Shown here piece after piece: positions 39,420-54,710 of a stretch of DNA of 64,000 nucleotides. Source of the stretch: Aphrophora alni (taxonomy: Eukaryota > Arthropoda > Insecta > Hemiptera > Aphrophoridae). A program made the position numbers and the translations under genes. The notes under the pieces were generated by a model that saw nothing but the letters and a program-made list of their open reading frames with translations, was not told where the DNA came from and did no database searches. Position 1 is the first letter of the stretch. Each line of letters opens with the position of its first letter. Location of the stretch: the NCBI GenBank assembly GCA_963513935.1, contig OY740768.1, positions 77,104,877 to 77,168,876 on the forward strand, given 5' to 3'.

Positions 39420-40370
39420 AACAATTATGACTATTGAAATTTAAAATGATCTACCGCTATGCATTTATAGCACCATCGAATGAAAGTTTCAAAGGCTTGT
39501 GGGAAATAGAAAAAGTATTGTGGGATCTTGAGAATTTCATTTACCACTTGATTTGTCTTTACCTCCGCATCGTTGTATTATGTAACCCCACAAAAAAAAA
39601 AAAAAAAAAAAAAAATCTCTAACAGTTAAGTTTGGTGATCTTGGTGGCCAGTCCATAAATTAATTTCCCCTCTCAATCCATCGATCAGCAAGCTCATTGT
39701 TCAACAAATGTTTCACAAGATTAGCATAGTGTAGTAGGTGTTAGACTGGAATTGTAACTGTTAGGTATGGTATCACGTGTTGATTCAACACATTAGTTCC
39801 ATTCATAGTGCTCTCTGAAATGTAGAAATACTACATTAACCTGCTTCCCAATCCATATGCACTTACGTTTCAGTTTTTTTTCTTCAATTACATGAGGTTT
39901 GGTAAATAATAATTGCAGTTGTGTCAACAAAAAACACAATTTGAAGATACCACTCAGGATCAGTTTGTTATTGTTCGAACAAACCTCCTTTCTTCTGTTA
40001 AAAGGTTGTCTTCAAGCGTGAATCGTGTAAAACTTCACTATATTTTTTAATAATTCTGTGAACCTTAGGTTTGGTCACAGCGGTGTTTTAAGGTCACTTT
40101 TCTAATCAAATTCGATTTAGCGGGAGATTTTAACAAGGCGCACCAACACTTTCTTCCATAGTCAGATTGTCGACTATATTTTTACTACACTTCCAGTTTC
40201 CAGTAGTTGTATTTTCCACTTTACTATTGATTTGTGTCATCATGGTTCAATATCTGGATGCACAGCTTGGAATCGTCTTCTTTGCTTCATCATTATTAAA
40301 CGTGATTGCCCATGAGCACATTACTTTATGTTCTATTGACAAAAGTCATAATTAAAACAACATAAAAAAG
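39420..40370 (-). pseudogene. Tc1/mariner-superfamily transposase pseudogene
   Basis: Read on the minus strand from 40370 downward, fragments of a DDE transposase appear in order across changing frames. KVHRIIKKY is a helix-turn-helix end. DPEWYLQIVFFVDTTAI corresponds to the D......ILFTDEATF first catalytic block. YANLVKHLLNNELADRWIERG corresponds to the V...L...FP.RWIGRGG segment. WPPRSPNLTVRDFF corresponds to the invariant WP.RSPDLTP.DFFLWG block, with the final catalytic Asp kept. The T-rich codons after RDFF have expanded into a 23-base A run (plus strand 39593-39615), shifting the frame. A C-terminal tail follows to about 39440. Multiple stops make it inactive. Confidence 0.65.
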
Positions 40371-43540
<3,170 letters not shown>

Positions 43541-43690
43541 TTTTAGCAAACAAGACGTCATCAATTTATGCACGAGTATTGACGTCCTCAATTTATGCAC
43601 GAGTATTGACGTCCGAAAAACAGGACGTTGACACTGAAAGGGTACCTGGAAGCGTACCCTTCCAGGGCTTAGAGCGTAACATTTATATTA
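43541..43690. repeat. 27-bp direct duplication beside short palindromes; possible DNA-transposon end
   Basis: GACGTC(A/C)TCAATTTATGCACGAGTATT occurs twice in tandem (27-bp period) from about 43555. It is followed by ACAGGACGTTGACACTGAAAGGG and a hairpin (CTGGAAG/CTTCCAG) ending near GCTTAGAGCGTAAC, next to a TTAATTAATTAA stretch at about 43688-43699. On the minus strand this looks like TTAA followed by a structured terminus, which would fit a piggyBac-type element end. No partner end was found. Confidence 0.3.
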
Positions 43691-45606
43691 ATTAATTAAA
43701 ATAAATATTGAAGCAAAAATGAAAGATCTTTTCTTTTTTTTAATTTTTTTAATTTTTGAAATATCATTTTATTCTTTTCTGAAAATACAAATACAAAACA
43801 TAGTAATGATAATTTATACACGCCACTACAGTGTGTAATGATCAAATCATTTAAACTTTTGATTTTGTTAGCGAAAACAGTATAAATACAGTTTTCTTAC
43901 CGAAGTAAGAATTGGTAGCTTAGGTAATTCAATCACAGAACGAGAGTGATTGGGTTGTAAATGTGTCCCTTTAATTATTTTGGTATTAGTTCTTAGAAAT
44001 CAATTTGTTTGTTTAACCCCTAAATGATTTTTTTTTCAAAATCGAAACATAGCAAAATCGCTTTCTCACTTATTCTCGTGTCACAAAACTAGATTCACTC
44101 AATTTCAACAAATTTTTTAGAATTCTGAGTACATCTATTTTACGCGTGGAATTGAACACTTCACTTGCATAATTATTAATCTAAATACGACTTTTTCTAA
44201 TCGCACAGAAAAAAAGAATAAAAGTTATTATAACAATCGAAATAATTATTGAATAACTAAAGTGAATTCAATCTCATACAAATGAGTTAAATCCTTTAAA
44301 TCAATACCTAAGTAAATCGCTTTGCAGCACCCAAAAGTAGTAAATTTATAATGTAATTTTATATGTATAGCCCATATTTTAATTTAATTATAGAGGCTAT
44401 GTATTAGATCGTTTTGGCCAACACAATATGGATATTAACTTTAGCATTATTTATGAAGGAGCTAATGATAGACCAATGACAATGACAGAGGTGATTTATA
44501 ATAAAATTGTATGCAAGAATGCGACACTCGTGGGCTTTTAATGTAGCAAATTAGATCTGAAGGTTTTGATTTTACCGGGTCATGTTTTTCATTCTTTGAT
44601 ATGTAAAAATAAATTTATTGTATATAACAGTGATAAACATTCGAGCGTCGTAATTTTTTTCAGGCTTTGTTCAAGTGTTACTACGAAGCGATTCCCCAGT
44701 TAAATTTTTATTTCATTCACCTCTTGGAGAAATTTAAATAAATCAGAATTTATTTCCTCGCCTTTCCATCGATATTCCCAATTACTTCTGATTGAGTTAA
44801 CGGATAACGAAACATGCATAGGGTTATCCAACATAACAAAGCATATCAGTTTTAGAAAGACGTGATAATCTAGTTGTGAAATATATATTGCGAAACAGGT
44901 GATTTAGTTTCGACCGGAACTAACGTGTGCACATGAGCATTTGAATACCGTTACTAAGAGATGTGAGAACGTAATTACGTTGTGTGTTATTGCGTGAAAT
45001 CTTTACACATTTCCCCTTCCTTTACTTTCTAAGTTTACTGGTCCATTGCTTCTAACAATTTGATCAAATTAAAGAGTTGATGATTGTTATGTATGTGAAT
45101 AAAGAAAATATTTGTGTGAAGTTATTGAATTGAACAAAATTGTGGACGTAAATAGATTATTCCTTGAGGTATTTCCATTATTCAAACTACTGAGAATTGA
45201 ATAATGTGTGTCAGATACTCCACGACTCGCTGCGCCCTCTTATAGTCCAGTCAAAATATACTGTACTTACTGTTTTATAGCCTTTTATGAAAGAGTCTGT
45301 AGACTTTTTGTACAAAACTGTACTTCAGGATGTCAACAACCTTTGCTGATAAGGTGGTTCAACATACATACTTATATTAGCAAAAAAATGACCAAATAAA
45401 TGGAGTTTATAAAAAAATGTTCTTAAATAAATTTGATAAAAATATATTTTTAAGACAACGAGACTTGGTGAAGTTGTACTTTTTTAAATTATCTCTTAAA
45501 ACGTTATGTTGTTTTTCTTATCAATTTCTATTGAGATAAGTCTACCTTTTTTGCTCTTTTTGATTTTATTCTTCAGTTATCATAGCTCGCGATATATATA
45601 TACATA

Positions 45607-45610
<4 letters not shown>
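43691..45610. other. Intergenic DNA, nothing recognised
   Basis: AT-rich non-coding sequence. The open stretch at 45208-45399 is short and unrecognised. Confidence 0.45.

Positions 45611-45661
<51 letters not shown>
45611..45661. repeat. (CA)n(TA)n compound microsatellite
   Basis: Eighteen CA units followed directly by about seven TA units. Confidence 0.97.
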
Positions 45662-45662
<1 letters not shown>

Positions 45663-45683
45663 CATATAAATATAGTATATATA

Positions 45684-46100
45684 CAGGGTATTTCATGAAG
45701 ATATGTAGAAACTTCGGGAGCTCATTTTACATGTAAAAGTTAAAAAAAAAAAAAGTTATATAAACGTAGGTCCGGAAATACTTCGTTAGCGAGTTACGGC
45801 TAGCGAAAGATTTCGCCAGAATTTTGTTACCTGGGTTAAATAAGTGCCTCCTGGAATTCTGGGATGGTAAATTAAAAGGCAAATTCAATTGTTTCTTATG
45901 GTCTTTGACCTGACAAATTGAATAAAACAGGTCCCTGAACTGTTAAGTAATTTTTGAGAACACCAGTGTAAAATTCAAAATTTGTTTTTACATTTGGCCA
46001 ACAATAACTTTAATATTTTACTAATAAACAGATCAATTTTACAATAAAAATTGTATAAAACTTAATTCTGAACACAAAACGGTGCAAATAAGGTATACAG
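45684..46100. repeat. Dispersed insect repeat of unknown class
   Basis: The segment starts CAGGGTATTTCATGAAGATATGTAG. It contains GTCCGGAAATACTTCGTTAGCGAGTTACGGCTAGCGAAAGATTTCGCC, split here only by its own length. From general familiarity this block (acagggtgtttc..., gtccggaaatgcttcgttatcgagttacggc...) recurs in many hemipteran-type genomes. The CpG content is far above the surroundings. No reading frame is visible, and the element class is unknown to me. Confidence 0.4.
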
Positions 46101-46319
46101 TAATTGAATAGTTTATATTTTAACAGAGCAAATATAATGTTAAAATTAAAAAATATAATTGTTAACTTTTTTTTTCCTTTTTTCAAAACAATAAATATAA
46201 AAGGTCTTCAATATCGATACAGGAGAATGTGTGTATTATTTTTATTAGTAATTCCTAAAAGTAATTTTAAAATACAAAAATAGGCTACATTTACAATAAT
46301 GAAAATCTGTTTTTTTTTT

Positions 46320-47120
46320 TCAATGATCTATGGAAGATTTTGAAATCGAACGTAACGGCTGCAATCGGCCAGCAGGACAGTGGACACAAACCCTCTTGGC
46401 AGTGCAGTTGATATTTTTACTTGGCAGTGTAGTAGCGATCAAACTCCCATTTGAAATACATTGCTTGTGGACTTTCCATACTGCATTCTGAATGTGAAAT
46501 CGACGCCTCTGGGTTGTACCTTCTGAGAGAAGTTGATTAAGGTGGTATCATATGTCATTGAAGGCGTTACGTCTCCGCTCTGCTTAAAATTACCTTGGAA
46601 GAAATAGTTGTGTAAACACTGTTAAACAGTCATACAACCACATATATAAATAACAACAATATTATACTAAATACTCGGGTTAAAAGAATGACCCTTAAGT
46701 ATTAAGGGTTTTAACTAACCCTTCTACTTATTCTAAACGGTTGCATATATAATCATGAGTCAAATAATTACAAAAGATCTTCAATTAAATACTCACTAAT
46801 ATATTCTTTAAAGGTGTGATGCCGCTGAGGTCAAGGTCGCTGTCTGATATCTTGTTTTTGTCATTTTCTTATGTAATTATCACTGTCGCTTGTTTCACTG
46901 TCCGAAGCTTCACCAAAGTTTACTAAGATTGATTACTTATTATGTCAATTTGGGACTCTGTTTCTAAATAGGTTATCCTGTACCTTTTCATAATGATCCA
47001 CAAGAGATGCGGATCAAAAAGATGTAATATCTTTCAATGTGTCTGCAACCAATTTTTTTACTTCGACATTGAAAATAAAGTTTCTTTAGCAACACATTCG
47101 ATAACATCTCGATCCTGTTT
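46320..47120 (-). other. Possible decayed protein-coding remnant, unidentified
   Basis: Codon-like texture and higher GC set this region apart from its surroundings. On the minus strand 47000-46800 gives acidic pieces such as EASDSETSDSDN and ISDSDLDLSGITPL, and 46560-46340 gives a basic, Cys- and His-bearing piece containing TQRRRFHIQN and CVHCPAG. An acidic N terminus and a Cys-rich C terminus would fit an internally deleted piggyBac-type transposase, but no diagnostic catalytic motif is present. A perfect small hairpin (ACCCTTAA/TTAAGGGT) lies between them at about 46688-46710. Confidence 0.2.
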
Positions 47121-49169
47121 GGATGATATGTAGATAGACGAAAACAAAGTGACTAGCTTCAACAAAAATCAGATCAATTTTAAAGATTTTATATTTTGAT
47201 TTTGTGCTGTTCTAATAATAGCGTATAAGTTAAGTCTAAACATGTTATGAGAATATGTAATGTTTTATCTAACCACCTCACCGTGTCTGCTTTTAAGGTA
47301 TTCGATGTGGTGCTGGATAAATCAACGTTATGATAGGGCCAAACAATAACAGAGTTTACTAGAGTAATTGCAACAGTTTATTTCTTATTCATTTTTCGTA
47401 ATTATTAAAATTCATGTCACTGTGATAATCACCAGTTTTTGACTAGACTCGAACATTAGTAACGCATTTTGTACAATACCGTTCTCGTTCCCCGCAATCT
47501 TGCACAGGTATCGTCACTCCAACACGTAGGTTTGGTGTGCGTTGTATGGACATAGTCTAGTCCATAAACATTACTGGTCTCTATAATGTTGTAAACCTTT
47601 TAAATACCTAAGGTGTTTTTCTCAATTGATGAATTCTAATATGAATCACCATTTTCAATTCGTATATTGCCCTCAAAGTAATTAGAATGATGACCAGATA
47701 TAAATATGTAACAGTGTATAATCGCAACCAGTGGGTAGGCCATGATCCATGGGCCACATTAGAATAGATTTTCCGTATGTATTACATACAAATTTTAAAA
47801 ATTAAACACATGTAATTGAAATTTTTGATAGAATTGTAAAAAACAGTTGGACTTAATAACTGTAAAAATACCCAGAAAATAGCTAACTATTTTGAGTAAC
47901 TTATCATGTTTGATATAATTTTATAAAAAATAACTTGACTGTGTCACTTGCGATTTTAAAGTAATTTATTTAAGGATCTAATAAAACTCTACTTATTGAT
48001 GGCTATGAGTTTCTCGTGTGTTACCACTTCCAAGTCTTCATTAATCTAACAGGCATAAATTAAAGACGTTAAGAGAGAAAAATCGAAGCTCTCTTGGTAT
48101 GTTTCTCTAAAGAGATTGATGTTTACTTTGCAAGGCTCTTGATACATTAAGGCTAGATAAAATATGTTGACGATTTTCAGACATTGTCGTTTTAACACAA
48201 AGAAATAAAGTCAAGTATATCAAGGATGTTAAATAGATGAAATTATATTTGTTTTATAGGACGAAGGGACTTTCCTGGACTTTATTTGGAGGCAAGAACC
48301 AAGATGGCGTGAGCCAGAAGGTGCCATTGGAAGAAGAAGAAGATATTTGTTTTATGAATTATAGATATCTCGACGGTTCTTAGAAATATTGAGGAATACG
48401 TGAACACACTTAAGCCCTTCGGGGTATAATTTCGAAAACTTCCTCCTTAGTAGATACTAACGTTAAGGAAGGAATATACTCAGCGAATTTTGTTTCTATG
48501 TCCAGAGGTTTGGGCCTAATTATTATATAGATGTGTAATATATGAGACCTCAAACCGATCAGACCTTCCTTGCCATAACCTGAAAAATTGGTAGCTATTA
48601 ATTTGTTTTGGTCAAAAATAATGGTTTGTTACTTTTCAGGATCGGGTTAATGAACCGTAATCTCGACACCATTATGTAATCATGAATTTTCGATGCGTAT
48701 TAACATGTAATTTGGCATAGTTTCGTAACAAAGTTATGTTCCAAACTAGAACAGTTGTTTTCTGTTAAATTCATATAAATTATTACAAAAATTATACGTT
48801 TAAACCAATGTGTTTATATTATTCGGATCAAGTTTAGTATTTGGTAAATTAATGTGCGTTGAATTTCCTTGACCAACAGTAGCTAGCAATTTATTCATTT
48901 ATGTAGGACACTACTATATGAAGCGGCCACGCCCAAAGATGGCGGTGATTGTCAATAAATTCAAGTCAAAGTCTACATTAAATTATGACGTCTACCCAAA
49001 ACTTATAGCTTTTTCTGTGGATATTTAAAGTTCTGATTTCGAAGAAATAATAGTTTTACGCTATTTTAGCCAAGCGTAGGAGGCTATTTTACAGAAAATT
49101 TATAGGCAAGGCTAAAATACATTAATAATTAATAGTATATTAATAAAAAATATATTGGGTGTGCTTAAG
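47121..49169. other. Intergenic DNA, nothing recognised
   Basis: Mixed AT-rich sequence with a few GC-richer patches (47500-47590, 48240-48350). No gene, RNA or clear repeat could be supported. Confidence 0.4.
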
Positions 49170-49407
49170 ACCACACGTTAGAAGTGAAAACTTAAGTTTG
49201 TGCAATATTTTTTGCATTGATTTTAGTTTGACTATTTATATGAGTTTGAGAAAGTTAGTGCTATATTTTTCGTAGATTTTTAGTTTTAATATATATGGGT
49301 ATGTAAGAAAGTTTGTGCGATATTTTTCATTTATACTAGTTTAACTATGTATGCGAATTTTGAGAAAGTTAGTGCAATATTTTTCGTAGATATTTGTTTT
49401 AATATAG

Positions 49408-49480
<73 letters not shown>

Positions 49481-50130
49481 GCATGTGAGAAAGTTTGTGC
49501 AATATATTTGCATTGATTTTAGTTTGACTATGTATATGAGTTTGAGAAAGTTAGTTCAATATTAGATTTTTAGTTTTAATATATATGGGTATGTGAGAAA
49601 GTTTGTGCGATATTTTTGCATTGATTTTAGTTTGGCTGTGTATATGAGTTTGAGAAAGATAGTGCAATATTTTTCGTAGATTTTTAGTTTTAATACGTAT
49701 GGGTATGTGAGAACATTTGTGCAATATTTTTGCATTGATTTTAGTTTGACTGTGTATATGAGTTTGAGAAAGTTAGTGCAATATTAATTAGATTTTTAGT
49801 TTTAATACGTATGGGTATGTGAGAAAGTTTGTGCAATATTTTTGCATTGATTTTAGTTTGACTATGTATATGAGTTTGAGAAAGTTAGTGCAATATTAAT
49901 TAGATTTATAGTTTTAATACGTATGGGTATGTGAGAAAGTTTGTGCAATATTTTTGCATTGATTTTAGTTTGACTATGTATATGAGTTTGAGAAAGTTAG
50001 TGCAATATTAATTAGATTTATAGTTTTAATACGTATGGGTATGTGAGAAAGTTAGTGCAATAATTTTCGTAGATTCGTGTTTTAATATATATGGGTATGT
50101 GAGAAAGTTTGTGCAGTATTTTTCGTAGAT
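49170..50130 (+). repeat. Satellite of 112-bp dimers built from 56-bp half-units
   Basis: The landmark GGGTATGTGAGAAAGTTTGTGC recurs at 49587, 49701, 49813, 49925 and 50037, and in variant form at 49297 and 49479, so the period is 112-114. Each period contains two related halves. One reads GGGTATGTGAGAAAGTTTGTGC then TTGCATTGATTTTAGTTTGACTATG. The other reads TATGAGTTTGAGAAAGTTAGTGC then AGATTTATAGTTTTAATACG. The last spacing, 50037 to 50093, is 56, exposing the half-unit. Neighbouring 112-mers near 49800-50030 are almost identical, while the flanks are more diverged, as expected for an array grown by unequal exchange. Confidence 0.93.
49410..49478. repeat. (TA)n microsatellite inside the satellite array
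   Basis: About 68 bases of uninterrupted TA, expanded from the TAATATATATGGG part of one satellite unit. Confidence 0.97.
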
Positions 50131-50145
50131 ATATGAGTTTATATA

Positions 50146-50300
50146 TACGCTGAGCGCGCGTATCCGTTGTCTCTATATATTAAAGTTGCATTACGGTACG
50201 GTACGGTGCGTGACGCGATTACGGTAGTGTTCGTGACGCGATTTCTATTGAAAAAGTCCACCCCAAAAACTACCCAACGCGCCAATAGAAGTTTCAATAA
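50146..50300. repeat. CpG-rich block at the right edge of the satellite
   Basis: GCTGAGCGCGCGTATCCG, then GGTACGGTACGGTGCGTGACGCGATTACGG and a second GTTCGTGACGCGATTTC, stand out sharply from the AT-rich surroundings. The word CGTGACGCGATT is repeated 32 bases apart. The block begins immediately where the satellite stops, which suggests a mobile-element boundary, but no terminal repeats or coding sequence were identified. Confidence 0.35.
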
Positions 50301-51825
50301 AGTTTCTATAATTAGATATATTAATAACAATATTAGTAACTTTATTAGGGACATAACACACGATTTAACTACGCAAAAATGTATGATTGGGTTACCAAAA
50401 CAATGAGATAATATTGACCACTGGCGTGCTTGCCATTCTGTACTATAGCCTACTAATAATCGAGTCGAGAAACTACATTCTCAATACACATGCATTATAG
50501 TCATTCGTTACAACTTCATCTAGTCATATTCGTAGGGATTCACCAATAACGCTTTCAATATCCTACACAAGAGGAGCTATTTAATAGAAAATTGCAACGT
50601 ATGTTTGGATAATTTTAATTAAATGGTTAGTGTATGTGAAGATAAATACTATTTCTTTTTGTAAGCTTGTCTGAAAAAAAAATTACAGTTTTATATTATA
50701 AAAGGTAATAATAAAATTTTATAAAGAAATTAATTTCTGTTATATAACATATTTAATCATAATATAAATTGAATATGTAATTAATTGTAAACAGTACTAA
50801 ATCGAACCCGGTTATTTTCAATTACAAAGTAAATCCCGATGTATGCAGTAAGGGCTAATATATTTTTACATTGGTAGTAGTGTTTAAATTCTTCTTTAAT
50901 TCCTTCTTCTTTGTATACTTCATACATTTATGAAAATATTAGAGTAGTTTATTCATATATTTCTATATTCAATATTTAATCTATAATAGTCTAAAAACCT
51001 ATTATTCTATAATATCTATAATCTATTAAGTTCTAGGTGAAAACGAATTGTAAATTTTTTAATGATTGTAATCATCTGTTAATTTAACTTCGTAAGTTAA
51101 CGCTAACAGAAGTTAGAAGAACAGAAAAAATATTTAACAAGTAGTTACATATTTTAACGTATACCTAATGCTTCAAACATTGCATAAACCGGGCGTATAG
51201 GAATACAATTTTACAAATAAGGTACGATCTGCGAATATGGCCCGGTTTCCAATTAGGTCTGCTAGATAGCAAATAACACAAATACACATATCTATACAGT
51301 TGTTGTAATATACAATACAGGGTTCAGTATTATCTAATAAACTAAGTTTAGCTGTAAACTTCTGAGGAAGATGACCATGTCATCGAATTTATTTTTGATT
51401 TTTGAGAGAGAATTCTTGTTTCAGACACGGATGTCGATTGAAAGACGCTTGGAGTAGTCATAGACATAATAGAAAATAAATTATCGACGTGAAGAGACCT
51501 AACTAATTCAGCACGTCCTAAGAATGGCAATAAAGAGGAAGTTTAAGAGAGTGTAGGAATAGTCAGTCGTATAAGTGACAATGCCATGAAAAATATGAGA
51601 TCTGGACGTACAAGATACTCTGTTTAGAACCACATAGAGAATCTGTCAACCGTAGTTTAGCTCACTATTCTCCTACACCCCTTGTTTAACGTATTTGCTT
51701 TATTAATTGAAACTTACGGTATAATGAATAATGCTATGCTTTTCTTTCTATTGTTTTGTTTTAGAAATTTAGAAACAAAAATATGTCTATCGTTTCATAT
51801 TATAATATGTTTCTAACCTGCACTA
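50301..51825. other. Intergenic DNA, nothing recognised
   Basis: AT-rich non-coding sequence; the short open stretch at 51348-51530 (minus) is unrecognised. Confidence 0.45.
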
Positions 51826-52080
51826 ATACGGTTCGACATATGGAGCTGAGAACTGTGTAGACATGAAACGAAACTCCTGGTATTTGAGCGAGCAATTTTA
51901 AAGAAAATCTACCAGTTAAAGAGGGTTAAGTATAAAGGAGGCAAACCAGGAACTTTATGATCTATATGGACAGATTCATAAATTTAGAAAGTCTCCGATG
52001 GGCTTATTATATTACACAGACGATTGTGAAATTTCAAAGAAGATGAGGCCCAGACTTGATCATGGGATGTTTCTCCACAG
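51826..52080 (+). pseudogene. Non-LTR retrotransposon (RTE-like) reverse transcriptase, C-terminal remnant
   Basis: The plus-strand translation, with frame changes, shows HETKLLVFERAILKKIYQ. This matches the ..DE..L..FERK.LRKI.GP block after the reverse transcriptase core of RTE-type LINEs. It is followed by QELYDLYG (the family's ELY.LY motif) and then SLRWAYYI (from the R.LRW.GHV..M motif). An in-frame stop follows DIWS near the start, and frameshifts separate the three blocks. Only this 250-bp part is present, as expected for an old, truncated copy. Confidence 0.6.
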
Positions 52081-53585
52081 ATTTATGTATGTAATAATCC
52101 AATTTATTTAAATATTTTCTACTGATTTTATATTTGTTATGATTTCATTAGAAGTTTAGTATTGAGTCTAGGGCTGAATATTATAAATATTTTTTAAAAA
52201 ATGTGAAGTCAAACATAAATAGCTGTGTGTGTATATATTTACATATTATATTTCAAAATTTAGATTTACAAAATGGTGTCCTTTTTCCCCCTTTTCTGGT
52301 TAAGGACTCTTTTTTAAAATCCTGATCCTGTCACAGCGGTTAATCAAAATTATAATCCACTTTCAAAACCTGAAAGATGACTTAAAATTATAAATAATTG
52401 TTGTGTTTTAAGGACCTACAAAACAAACAAAAACATTCCCCCAAATTCAAATCATAGTGAAATTCAAACATTTGATTCACAATATCTTAGAGTTGTTACA
52501 CTTAAAATACATCCTAAAATTTAAACTCGAGAAAATATGTCAGTGAAAGTATGGATAATGTTTGTTGAGAATGAAAGATACAGTTTGATCAAAATATATT
52601 AGATTTAAACTGAATATATTGTGAAACTTTGATTGTTGTCAGACATTTGACAACATTATTGATGTATTAGATTTCTTTAACTTATTTCGATTCGGTGAGG
52701 AGCAATTGACGATTTCTATAAGAGTTCATTATTAAGTACCAACTTTCTTCATCAAAGAAGTACTGTAACAATAATAAAGGAGTAATACCTTCAATTTGTA
52801 TAAATGCGTATAATATTATATAAAAAAACTCGTATAATATTATATAAAATATAAACCCGTTAATTGCATACGATTTTTTATGTTCACACAATATAATTTG
52901 CAATTTAATCACTTAGGGATAATTAACCTATAATTACTATAAAAATATTCACAATAATGTTTCAATCATCATTCTTCCCTTCATTTGTTTTGTTTTTTCA
53001 ATTGGTTTAAATATATCTTTTCAACGATTGTGTTAGATTTTAAAAAATTAAAAAGAGATTTTAATTTAACAAATTATTGTAAAGGTTTTTTTTTTATTTT
53101 GCTGATTATTGATTATGTAACATTTAATAGAACTTTTATAATTCAAATATTAATTATTCAATAATTAATTTGATTTTTTTAAAGGAAATCCTTGTAATTT
53201 TTTTTTTTTAAATCATTGACTACAATTTTAAAAAAATGTTGTATATATCAAACCATAATAGGCAACCCGTTAGAAATTAGTATTTATGCAATTTGTGTCC
53301 AAAAATTATTACACGTGAACCATTGGCGGTTTTTCCATATATGCAACTAATATCAGTGACGACATTCCAACTAATTATTTTTTTAAGTTAACGGTAAAAA
53401 TTTCTGTCATCATTAATTGAAAACAATACAACAGTAAAAGAGTAGGCTTGATATTGCTTATAAGAACGACTATTGTTGTCGTATTGATTTTCTCATTGAA
53501 CAACTACATATTACAATAAATAGCTACATATTACATTGAATAACTACAACTAACATATGACCAGTCGTAAGTTCGAATATTTATT
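52081..53585. other. Intergenic DNA, nothing recognised
   Basis: AT-rich, with several poly-A and poly-T runs. It has a short direct duplication near 52805-52850 (CGTATAATATTATATAAAA twice). No gene is visible. Confidence 0.45.
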
Positions 53586-53770
53586 ATAGAGTGACACTTA
53601 TACGCTAGTGAGGATATGGTTTTCAATCCTCGTCTCAACTCTTAGTACAGTAGCCTACAGAATGGCAAGTAAATCGGTGTTTAATATTAGTTCGTTATTA
53701 TTCTTGTATAATTACCCAGTTATACATTCTTGTGTCATTTAAGAGTCTTTGTTTTATAACTTGTATATAT
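53586..53770 (+). repeat. SINE-like dispersed repeat, copy 1
   Basis: Shares with 54974-55150 the ordered blocks ATTATAGAGTRAC, ATACGC/ATACTC, TGAGG, GTTTTCAATCC/GATTTTTCCG, GTCTCAA, ATTAGTTCGTTATT and a later GAGTCTTTG/GAGTCTTTT. GGTTTTCAATCC resembles a decayed polymerase III B box, so the family may be tRNA-derived. Confidence 0.45.
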
Positions 53771-53826
53771 GTATATATTATTGTATATGTGTCAGTAATG
53801 ATTGTAAGCTTAGTTAAATTACTATA

Positions 53827-53863
53827 GAATAATCTTTTTTCTTTCTTTTTTCTTTCTTTTTTT

Positions 53864-53894
<31 letters not shown>

Positions 53895-53896
53895 CA
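53827..53896. repeat. Pure pyrimidine tract
   Basis: About 65 bases of T with scattered C, ending in 27 or more T residues before ACAG. Read on the minus strand it is a long poly(A), as left by a retroposed insertion. It is probably the tail of a repeat rather than a splice acceptor, because no exon follows. Confidence 0.8.
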
Positions 53897-54710
53897 GTAG
53901 CCTAGATCTACGAGTCGCCACTGGAACTCGCCTTTATACAGATTTTGTTTGCCAATTTAGTATAAAACATTTCAAACTTGCGCTTGTAAATTATCAATTA
54001 GTCCAGTAAACGGGGCATTTCACTTGGGAATCAATACTAAATCAAAGAGTCATAATAAGACCGATCAAACAAAAAACTTCATAATTTGTTAATTATTGAT
54101 TTAGTGAGTTTTTTAACTGAGTAGGCCTAACACGTAAAAGTTAGATAGATTAAAGTGTTTTTGTCTATAAAAGAGTATAATTTATATTAAGGAAAAAATT
54201 GGTAGCCACTTCAGGTTTTCGGATATGCAAAATTAATATATTTCAGCTATTTAAATTTTGGATACGAAATTCAAAATCGGCGAACCCAAAAATCACTAGA
54301 ACTCAGTTTCGTGGGTAAATCACTATTTCCAAGAATTTATTATATTGTTTTTGTTTATTACCATTAATTGTTTAAACAAAATAGTGTCACACTTTCTCAC
54401 TTGTATAACTTCAATCTAGATTCAATTACAAATCGAAGACCCCTGTTTCATAAAGATAGATGCAGGTATATGTATTCCGAGGTTTGACCATTTCTCTGCC
54501 TCGATAACTAGACTATACATATAGTCATTTTAAATTTACTAAGCGTATTTTCCTCATCATGAGCATCTACACAGCACAGAATGATGTAATAGAAGTTTAA
54601 AATTCGATAGAGAAAATATGGTTTATTTATGTAAATACATTCATCCATGAGGCAATGTTCCCAAGCTTTACTGTCGCATAGCTACATCTTGTTGAAGGTT
54701 TATTTCGCTG
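53897..54710. other. Intergenic DNA, nothing recognised
   Basis: AT-rich non-coding sequence with no supported feature. Confidence 0.45.

Noticed and set aside
53827..53900. Long polypyrimidine tract followed by ACAG as a splice acceptor.
   Set aside because: No coding exon or conserved sequence follows. It fits a poly(A) tail of a minus-strand retroposon better.
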